From Paraescarpia echinospica (taxonomy: Eukaryota; Annelida; Polychaeta; Sabellida; Siboglinidae), in assembly GCA_020002185.1 (NCBI GenBank), contig CM034534.1:35635559-35699558 (forward strand): a stretch of DNA of 64,000 nucleotides, in the 5' to 3' direction. Shown here in pieces: positions 14,001 through 24,721 of the stretch. The first letter of the stretch is position 1, and each line of letters opens with the position of its first letter. Both the position numbers and the translations under genes were made by a program. Below the pieces are notes generated by a model, which searched no databases, was not told the origin of the DNA, and saw only the letters and a list, made by a program, of their open reading frames with translations.

Positions 14001-17000
14001 TGCCTTTACGATAATAGCTCCTATCCTTTAACACGGGAAAGGTTAAGATAGACCTATACCTAAACAAGTGGTCGACAACCTATGGGACATAAGAAAAGAC
14101 ACCATTGCGCATGCGCAATGGCCTATTTAACGACGTCACTGACCTTTTTAATGACGTCTTTGACCTATTTTTATAGTAAAAAGAGAAAAAAGAAACAAGA
14201 GACACGAACTTAAGCAGTATCGGTATTTGGTTCTACACTTGTCCGCCAGGGATGATGTTTGTAGTTCATCATCTATCCGTCAGGGGGCTCCATTGCACGC
14301 AAACGTGCAAGAGACGAATTTTTGTAGTACTACATTTAGTTCAACCCTTGTCCGACAGGTGGCATCACTTGTAGTTCACGACTTATCCACTAGGGGAAAT
14401 TTAGTTCACGACATATCCGCCAGGGAAATTTAGTTAATAAAAATTACGCCAGGTGGCGCTACTGGTCAAACTAAGAAGTACGAATTTGTGCGGTAGTGAA
14501 CTTTGGTCCATATATTTAGTTCATTAAAATTACACAAGGTGGCGCTGTTTTAGTTCGTAAAATTCCGTCGCGTAAATTTAGTTCAAAAGATTCCGCCAGG
14601 TGGCGCCACTTGACCTACATCCGGGTACTTGACTTTTGACCTCCCCCGGGGGCTCCAACTAATCTTGGAGCGCCCTGGGGGAAATCCCATGTTAAAAGAT
14701 AGGGATTTGCACCAGGAACGGAAACGGTGCACGCTGGATCACCTACCTTACTACTCTTAGAGTCAAACATGAATTTGCCATAAAAATGCATCAGATATTG
14801 CTTAGTTGAAACAGTTAATAATACAAGGGACATTATCATTCAGAACATTTATACACACAGTCTACATGATTTCTCAAGTTACATCAAACATTACATTATT
14901 CTAAATTATGAATCATGCTGTTTTATCCATAATTGCTATATTTGTAATTCTTAAAGCAATGATTATAATTTATTAATATGATAATACCATGTATTTGTTG
15001 TTATTGTTTACATTGATGGGTTTACAATATATGTCATAACGAGAGTCTCCCCGACCTTACATATTATCAAAAATAGATAAGCGAGCGAAAAATGAACAAC
15101 TAAAACACGTCCCCAGAATGCTTTTTAGAACGATTGCTTGTACCATTACGGTTCGTTCGACCCAAACAATCTTGATATCGTTTGGAAGCTTACGATTTCT
15201 GCTATTCAAATATATATATATATATAAATGGTTTTCTGATAGTCTTCCTAAAATAAACTATGAAAAGCCATACAACGGTGCCGATTCCGGTGTCTTAGAC
15301 ACTGCGAACGATGTTGTTTCGTCGACACAGTTCACCAATCTACCGATTGAGGCTCCACTATCTGATTTCATGGTATAAGCTCCACCCTCTTTCAAACGGC
15401 TGTTAAAATTACATACGCTAAGTAGGCGTGACGTCACAATCACGTATATCAACCAACGCAACGAATTTTGACCAGTTGGTTGGCGTACTTTATTGTGACG
15501 TCACGCCGACGTAGATATAGGTCGGCTTTGCTGCGATCAAAGCACACCAGTTTCGTTGCGGCTTAAAAGTGGGTGGAGCTTATAATATGAAATCAAGAAA
15601 TGGTGAAGTGCGCATGTCTGAACCTATGCAAATGAGGAAAACAGCGCCGCAATCGGAAGATTATTGTACTGAGTACCCGCCGCCAACATCGTTCGGAACC
15701 GTACAGAACACCGAAAACGGCACGATTGTAGGTCCGTTTATAGGTGTTGTGTGAAAGGTTAACGGGAAGTATAAATGACGCTAGAATAAAAAAAAGTGCA
15801 TCCTTTCAGATGATACAAAAATCGTCGGGACAGGACGAGCCGTGAGGGTGCTAGTGACCGTAGTATTTCATGTTTTGGACGTGTTCCGAGTTGTTCATTT
15901 TTTGCTCGTTTATCTATTTTTGATATTATTCATATTACCAGTGTATTTATGTACATAATGCGTACGTGGACAAGGCGAAATAAATTGAATCTTGAATATT
16001 GGGTGTGTTTGTGTGTGTTTATTTGTGCGTATGCGTGTGTTAGTGTGTCTGCGTGTGTGTTGTGTATTTATTTGTGTGTGTGCAGGTGTTTGTGTGCGTG
16101 CGGGCGTGTGTTTATTTGTGTGTGTATGCGTGCGTTTGTGTGCGTGATTGCACGTGTTTGTGTGCGTGCGTGCGTGTGTTTGTGAGTTTGGCACAACATG
16201 TTTTTATTCAACAACTAATGCTCTCTGGCTATACGACCCGACGTCGTTCTGCAGCCACACACACAACTCTCCCCGTCCGCGCCGAGTTCCAAACTGTATA
16301 TAGCAGCCATCTACACTGCTACCCCTCGGCGCGTGGCACTGCTGGCCAACCCTGTGGCTTCCCTGCAGATCTCCAAATTCCTCCTGTCTTCGCCGAGCTG
16401 CACCTCACAACTCAACACAACGCAAAGCTCCAAATGTAAAATGGCCACGCTCAGTCTGATCTTAGCCGCCCAGACTGGCCTGTTGCATAACAACTCGTTA
16501 TGTAAGCCGCACTAGGCTGACCTTCCGCATTCCAGCCACCGTCAATCTAATTAAAATCTAATTATGAAACTATGTTTCGTAACATATGTTTATCGTTATC
16601 CTCCAGTGTTGTAAGTAAGCAGGCAACTTGTTATATGTGAATTAACAATATCATTTAAGTTCATGCAGTGTTTGCATATCGGTGGTTGGAATGTGATCAT
16701 TATATTTGCTCTACGTGATTGAGGCTTATTTATTCTTTCACATTGAAACCCCCATATTGTCAAGCAATAATGTATTTGTGGTACTTGACAATGTATTAAA
16801 TAGCATGATGTTTATTCTCAAAGGCAGTTCTTGTTTAATCTTGTTTAGTATCCCAATTATTCTCGCTCATTTGTTTGATATATTTTCAGAGTGTTTCTTC
16901 GTATTTAAATGAGCATCTAAAGCCAATTCCAGAAAATGAAATTAATTAACTTTGTATACAATGAAACTGTTAATTTTAAGATCGGGTGCTTCTATAATTA

Positions 17001-20000
17001 TGTTTACTTTGCACGTGGAAATCCATAAATTTATATTTAGCTATGTTTAATGATAGTTTGCATATTTCAAGCCATTCGTTAATTTATTTATCTGCAATTC
17101 AGCGTTGTCATTTTGAGCGTTTACGAGATCACTCAATGAGCATGAAGGTGTTGTGTCATCTGCATATGATATAAAATTTACATCTTCATTATATATTATT
17201 GTAGAATCACCAGTTGTAGTGTTTTAGTCGAGCGGTCGGCATGGTTGCATACGGACACACGTTCACTCACTCAGTCACCCTAATGATGTCGGATTATACG
17301 TTTTCACAGTTTATTAAATAAATAAAATACCACCATTACAAATGCTAATACCTAATCTATACCTGCTAAAAGGATGTCGGAACGATAGGTGTCGAAACGA
17401 TAGGTTCCGACGGCTGCGTTTCTCGCAGCCGGAATTAAATCCAATAAAATATAATATATGCTATGGTCAGGACGCTAAGTCCTGACGGCGACGTCTGTCG
17501 CAGCCGGTGTTGCATGCCAGGAAACCTCCTTCCATGTTAAACTATAGGGCGCCATGGCCAGCCGCAAGCAATCAGCCATGACGGTTTTGGCACACATACC
17601 ACATACTGGCTATATATGTGCAATGAAGATGCCGTAATATCTAAGGGGTGAGGTAAGGTGAAATATAACTTTACTTTATAGCTATAGTCCTTATCAAAAA
17701 TAGTGATTTTATACGAGAATATAACAATTTCATATACATATTTTTGAAATATATAATGTTTTATTTGGAAATATAATTATTTCCTAGTGTAAAATAACAA
17801 TTATTTGGAGGTGTTTAGCCGTGCTGAAAAGCCTCACTGGCCAAAACCGCTGATTGCTTGCGGTTGCCCATGGCGCTCTGAGGCAGTGAGTGTCCTGACA
17901 GGAAGTAGCTCGACCGTCAATCTTTACTCCAGTAGTCGCCATGATACATCACTGGCCTGTGTTACACACAGCTCCAGCATGCATGTTCTAACAAACAGCT
18001 TCCTCGCAGTGTCTGGCTGCATCCCCCAACAGCCAGCCCTGATCCTCATTAAAGCCCTACCTATAGACAGCTAAATAATGTAGCCTTGGGACAGACGCTG
18101 ACCTTTGATTATGTCTTTTCCCAACTAGAAGGGTCTCTAGAAATCTTGGCAAGGTGCCAGTAAACTTACAGTTACCTTCTAAACAAAGGCCCTCTGTATG
18201 GGGCTCTTGCCTCCCAAAACCAGATGGCCTTAAGTGTAAACAAATCTCACACTCCAGAACAAGACAAGAAACTGACATAAAACATCAACTACACAACCAC
18301 GTGCCTGCTACGCGCCGATTGAAGTCACGGAAAGGCTCAATGAACAACACGACACCGCTCAAATCATCGCCCAGCAGCACCAGACTAGACATGAAGGAAA
18401 CGCGACTTCAAGAAACACCAGCGGTCATCAAAATGGGATTACGACCAACTGAATTCCTACCAGCAGGGTCTGACCAACCATGGCTCACTCAATCACCTCC
18501 GCACCGAAGTCGGTCGCACAAAAACAACCATGAAGAAATGGGGGTACATTGATGAGACGCAATCAACAGAATGTGACTGTGGAGAAGAACAGACAATGCC
18601 CCATCTACTCTGCTGCCGACTTCTGGACGATCCGTGTACACATGAAGAGTTGGCCGTCGATACGGACCGGGCCAAGACATGCGCCAAGAAATGGCAACAC
18701 ATCGTGTAAGGGATACAAGAAGAAGAAGTTTGATTTGAAATGATTTCATACGTTGTTTATCACGTGTTTTTAATATCGAATTTGTATTTAGCAAACGTAG
18801 ACGCAAGGAATTGTTGCATAGCTACGCGTATGCTGATCTTTAACATTGTATGGAACACCGAAGTGTGACGTCACGCTGCAGGGCTGTTTCCAACAAATGT
18901 CTCCCGCCGTATCTGTTAGCATGGTGTTATGTTTTGTTCCAAACTGTAATCATTATTTTGAAAGTCATATTTGTAATGCTTTATGGTTCCCATAGATTGA
19001 AAACGAGAAGCATACATGGGTGAAACAAATTAGGTCGCGGGGCAACATATGTTTTGTTGTGAATCACGCTACTTTCATCGCAAAATGCGGAAGGATAACC
19101 TGTCAACATCGTACATAATATAGTTATAATATCTTGAAATATAGAACAAAATCTTTTTTAGGCTGAGAAGTTAGGGAGCGGTAATTAAGTTTATGTGTTT
19201 GGTGAGCGTCAAGCGGAGATGCAATTGGCTGGTTTAAAAATGGTTTTGTCCACGATTACAAACATAATTTTGTGACCCACACGTACACACGAAAATTATT
19301 TTGTTGAGAAAACCAGTAATATTCCCCGGGGAACACTTCCTGAAAATATATGGCTATCCATGTTAGTTAACAATTAATAAAATCCCATTTTGTAAGGGAT
19401 TTACCCTTTAAAAACAAACCGTTAGCATCGCTAACTTTTGTTTGAATATGGCTAATGGCGTCAGTAGGCCCCTATCTCTGCACTTGCTGCATACTTCTCA
19501 GACGAGCCCAAACCGCTTAAAAGGGGAGAAAATCATGTCAGATCTGATCATGTTAATAGTTTCACTTATTTTCCAAGCGCTCTTTGGGCATGCTAGTATG
19601 GAGGAGAAATAATTCATAATAGAGCTAAGTTTGAAAATATGCTATGAAAACTTATAAGAATTGGTTCAAATCCAAGACAATAACCAGTTTTCGTGGTAGC
19701 AAGGTTCACTGTTACATGTTCATAGACATTTGTGGAGTTATTTATTATATGCAATACATATGCTTAATGTTCTGTTAATTTATTGCACGATGTGTTTGAT
19801 AACTTTGTATAGTTAGTAATTTTGCTAACGCTATATTCACATTACAAATGTGTTAATAGTAATTTTGTTGACATTTTACATATGCGTCGGAACGTATCCC
19901 CGCATAAGGTTCCCCAAAACCCTCCGACTGCATCCTCCTTGATGGTGACCAAAAAACTTCAACTTATATGATGACCGCTCCTAATTTCTCAGCCTGAAAT

Positions 20001-23000
20001 TTATTTTGTTTCTTATTTCACGATATCATCAAATCCTTTGATGTTGGCAATTTCGTATATGAATTAAATAGCATTTCACCATAAAGAACTACACGTATGA
20101 CTTTCAGAGTATTGATTACATTGTAGAACAAAACGTCACACCATGTTAATAGATACGGTTGAAAACATTTTGCTAAGCGGCGTGACGTTGGTTGCTAAGC
20201 GGGGTGACGTCATCACTTCGGTTCTCTATTGTATATCTTAAGGTTAATAAATATTCTTGACTTACTAGATTTCCGGAACATGTTGGATTATTTTTTATCA
20301 CGTGTTACTGCATATTTTCGCATGCATCTGGAAGATCCAACTACACGCATAAAAAGGACACTAATTATATTATTTCACTGATTACCTTTCCGAATGGTAT
20401 CTTTTTCAATGTGTTTTGAAGTGACACATTGACAGGATATATTTTTCTTAGTGTATCGTATGCAATGAACTAGTTGCTAAATTTGTATTTCTTTTTAAGA
20501 GTAAAGTGTCTAGAGATTGGTGTTCATTTAGCCCCTGTATCCGTGCACAACATGTTCTTAAAACAATATTTCGCTACATTTCCCGCATACAATTAAGAAA
20601 GTATGTATGCCGTGTAATCTCCTAAGATTGGCTTGTCAAAAGCGATCTGTTTGCGGTAAAGTTTCAGTCAACAGAAAATCTTTGTTTGCAATGGAAAGAA
20701 ATGGTAGCTGTCAAATGAAATTTTTCCATATCTTACTAACTGCCTCTCCTAGAACCACGATTTGTTAGACGAAATATAGGATTTAGAGGACAAATGTTTC
20801 AAATATTTTATTTTATACTACATCTTCTCCGACATTCAAATCCGCCATTTTAAGGCATAGAGTCATAACGTGTATGTCATTGTGGAAGTTTATGGTCCTC
20901 GAGTTTATATATATATCTATATATATATATATTACACTCCGCCGATATTCATATATCCGACAATTTTAAAGATGGCTCCCATCAAACCAATTATCGCTAT
21001 ATCTAAAGAACTTCATCTCTTAGAACCATACCCCAGGGTCGTGGCTAGCCTAAAACAACCGGGGGACAGTGAGGGGTTCCCTCCCAGAATTTTTTTTTAA
21101 ATTTACCCCCTCTTGGTGCAATCTAGCGCATTTTCTTGAGAATTTCGCCCACGACTCAAGTATTGATTCAGTGTCGGTCGCATGCTGCATGGGAATGAAA
21201 AAAAATCATAAAAAGAAATAATTAATATAAAATGACAAAACATTTATCAAAATCGACAGCTATGCATCATACACGGAATGTCGGTCCAACAGTTACACCC
21301 GTTTGAAATTGTTTTACAAGATCACTTCATCTCGCCGACGCGTGCAATGATTGGCCAATTGGCTTTATACAAAATTAACCTCTTCCGGGGTGGGAAGATA
21401 GTTTGATTTTCTATGGATATGTAACATTCCGAGGCCGGTGAGCCGTCTTTCTGTCGTTGTTGACCGGTTCCCCGACTTGAGGCGTCGCAGGGCAGAAAAG
21501 AACCGCTCGCAAGCAATACGTCCGACTGGTGCAGTGAGAAAGATGTTTACGATCTTGCTGTTGACGGCAAATGTTTGACCACACGCCGATATAAGTTCGT
21601 GGAACTTGAGGGTCACCGTAGCTCTTTCCCCACTTTGTGATTTTCACAGGACGCTCGTTTTGTTCAGCCGAAATGAGATACCTACTGTAGTACTCAGTCC
21701 TGTTTCATCTAGTTTCTGTAGGTTGGACGACAGGAGGTATTGAGCTGCAGTGAGTCCATGGTGGTCACTTGAAAATGGTTCAGCCAACTCATAAAGATTA
21801 TAATCTTATCAACAAGTTTGGACGTAATAGGGATTGTATTAACTGTTTGAGTTATTGCCGTTTGAACATCGCAAAAGCTCAACCTTTCATTATATTCGCT
21901 AAGCATTCGCGATGTTCAAACAACAATAACTCAACAACTAAAAATAAATCAAGGGTACATCCAGCGGCATATTTGTAGATACGATTATTATATTTACTGT
22001 TATATCAAAAATATTAAATAATGTTGCAAGTTTGAGTATTTGCAATCTTCAAACGACAATAACTCAAAAAGTAAACAAAATTCTTGTGTGCATCCAGCGA
22101 CATATTTATAGCTATGATTATTATCTTTACGATGGCATAAATTAACAAAAAATTCCGGGATTGCAATTTTAGGTACGGCCTGATACACCAACCCGCATTG
22201 ATGCGCGCCATGCTAAATCCTAGCGATACTACCTGCGGTGACGCCACCTTGACAGCTTGACGTCGCGTTGACCCTTGACTGTGCTGAAAATGTGCAGAAA
22301 AGCGCGACCAAAAGGGGGCTTGTACAGGTTGATGGAGGGGGTTAAAATTAGTTGAATAACAGGACATTATTTTAGAGTATATTTTATTCAGATTGGGAAT
22401 AAAAAAGGTTAATTTCGCTTAGTTTTTAAAGACGGCGTCCGTCACCACCACACCACCTTCACCATTAATAACTATGACAACAAGTGGGTACTCACATTTT
22501 GTTGTAGCATCTCACAATTGTGCTGATGTACCAAATCCCTGACTCAGGATAGGGAACGAAGAGAGCCTTAGTATATTGTGGCGACGAGCTGTTTAGGTAG
22601 ATCAAGTGATGCCGAGAACAAGCGATGTCTCCGTCCACCACCGGCATTGACTGTCGCTGCACACACGCCTCGACGTCAGTCTTCTGTGGCTTGTTTTTCT
22701 ACAGTCGCCACATATAAAACCAATATACGTGTACGTGTTTCTTCTTGCAAACCTGCACATAACACATTCACATCGACAAGTGCAGGTTGTATCCTACAAC
22801 TTCACATGCTCTAATGTCGATATGTTGAACACGTTGCGAATATCTGATTTCCAAAAACGCGCGCAGCTCCCTCTGGCTAATGGGAACCTGGAAATATGAC
22901 AGAAAGTTTCTTTTACTCTGCATGACAAGATTCATTCTTGGAACGAACTATGGTGGCCGTACTATCTACATGGAAAAACTCTAAAAATACTACGAAATCC

Positions 23001-24680
23001 AGTTTAGTAAGATGATATTTGACCACAAATTGATAACTGTACCTACTGGAGTAAGAAGATTGTATCCTAAGCCGTTGGCGTACCATGATGTAGGGGAACA
23101 GACTAATGCGGACGACCAGCGTTCGTCCACGGTCATGTCTACCAAAGAGATTCGCTGCCATAACAAGAGGATCGTCGTCGGTCACGTCATAGTACCAGAG
23201 CATAGGCGCGAATATCGTTTGAATGGGGCTACCCTTCAGGCGTGCGAGGTAGGGTACTAGATCGCACGGCCCGTATATCTTCGTATGGTAGGAGGTGACA
23301 CACCCTGCAATAAACAAACGTGGTCACTGTAGGCCTACCGGCGAAGAGTCGCTCTACCATTGCAAGGTAGGGACTGATTGCAACACATATTACTCGCTTT
23401 TTCGAAATTAAAACATATATTAATTAATACGTACGATTTGCATATTATGTGAAATCGCTATACATAAACGTGCATTTATGTATACAGTTGGACGTATCTT
23501 GCCTAGCAGGTGACGGATGACAACTAGATGGCAACAGGTAGCAGAAACGATGTGCTGCCCTTCAAAACAATTGACAGGCGAAACACCTTTGAATAAAGTC
23601 TGTGTGGAGCATTGTCAACATATACACTAAACGTAAGCAGTAAACATATATTTCAAATGCACTGTTGGCAATGTTGTTGCAATAACAGTAACTCCATGTG
23701 AAGCATCTCACTCGGCCTGTTTGGTAGCTGATTTGCTCACGAACAAAATTTGACGGTGAACTTACTCGTTTACAGTTTTGTCTGCATCTTAGTGACACTA
23801 ATAGACATTGGAAATAGTTTTAAGCGCTGGCCTTTCTTCTTCCAACGTTGAACTATCACTTTTAACTTACTTCCGTTATTTACTCATACATCTAGACCAG
23901 AGGTTCCAAATGTTTCTCTCCCCGCGTACCCCGAGAGGTCTGAAACGATCGTCCGGGTACCGCTGTCATTTTAGCCTACAATCTATAGACTCTATACAAA
24001 AACAATATTCTACACTCAATTAAAAAAGAACACATAATTTTACTAATGAGATAAATTAAAGTGTACGCCGAAATTATAATAAAAAAAAAAAAAAAACTAC
24101 AGTGTACTCGTATCCCAGATTAGGAACCATGACTAACCTTAGTAAACAAGGCATTTTTATTCAATTTCTAAGGGGTGCCTCGTCATGGAAATTCAAAAAA
24201 GAAAACTTTTAATGTAAAAAAGGCACAATTTTTAAGAAGACAAACACATACACCATACACACACATGAAAAGCATGAAAGACAGGAGAACACAGTTTGAA
24301 GACAACGATCATGACGTTTCTGGAAGCGCAAGCGTACCACGGGATTTGTACGACACGGTGAATGTGACGGTGGCTTTCAGCCAAGTAGTAGCGGCCAGGT
24401 AATACAACTGTCCCGCAGCAGGTTGAAACACTTTCAACACGCAGTCGCCAGGTGGCAGTACTGAGCAGTTAACGAAGTGGTCGGAGGTTGTCATTGTTGG
24501 AAGCTGCAGCGCTCTTACGAACAACACCAGAGGACATGTGATTGTTCTATTGCCCGCGAAGCCGTCTGTACAACTGTCAACTTTTAGCACAAACTGCCAA
24601 ACATGAGAAGCCATTTGAAACCTACAAACACATGTGGTACTCGTTAAGTTACAACCCTCTTCCTATGTTCTATTAAAATA

Positions 24681-24721
<41 letters not shown>

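Larger units (their letters stand above)
3728..14755. mobile_element. 11-kb palindromic (foldback) DNA transposon with duplicated zinc-finger gene, copy 1
   Basis: The two ends are inverted copies of one another (AGTAGTAAGGTAGGTG, then tccagcg and a nearly identical stretch on to gggatttc). They are flanked by a 6-bp direct repeat. The homology continues inward as ~5-kb inverted arms (about 3728-8848 and 9357-14755) around a 508-base spacer. Each arm carries one inward-facing two-exon gene and several minisatellite arrays. Six-base duplications and AG...CT termini recall Polinton/Maverick elements, but no polymerase, integrase, protease, ATPase or capsid gene is present. Long, internally repetitive arms recall foldback elements. 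Autonomy is doubtful because no recognisable transposase or integrase was found. The element lies in the TMEM8-like intron. Confidence 0.85.

Noticed and set aside
3728..14755. Polinton/Maverick identity
   Set aside because: Target duplication length and terminal bases fit, but no polymerase, integrase, ATPase, protease or capsid frame was found. Kept only as a comparison.
16053..16439. V/C/F-rich frame of 128 codons (also 50510-50869)
   Set aside because: Produced by a GT-rich microsatellite followed by non-coding sequence, without splice or start support.
23012..23260. 82-codon plus-strand frame
   Set aside because: Shadow of the TMEM8-like exon 23043-23304 on the other strand.
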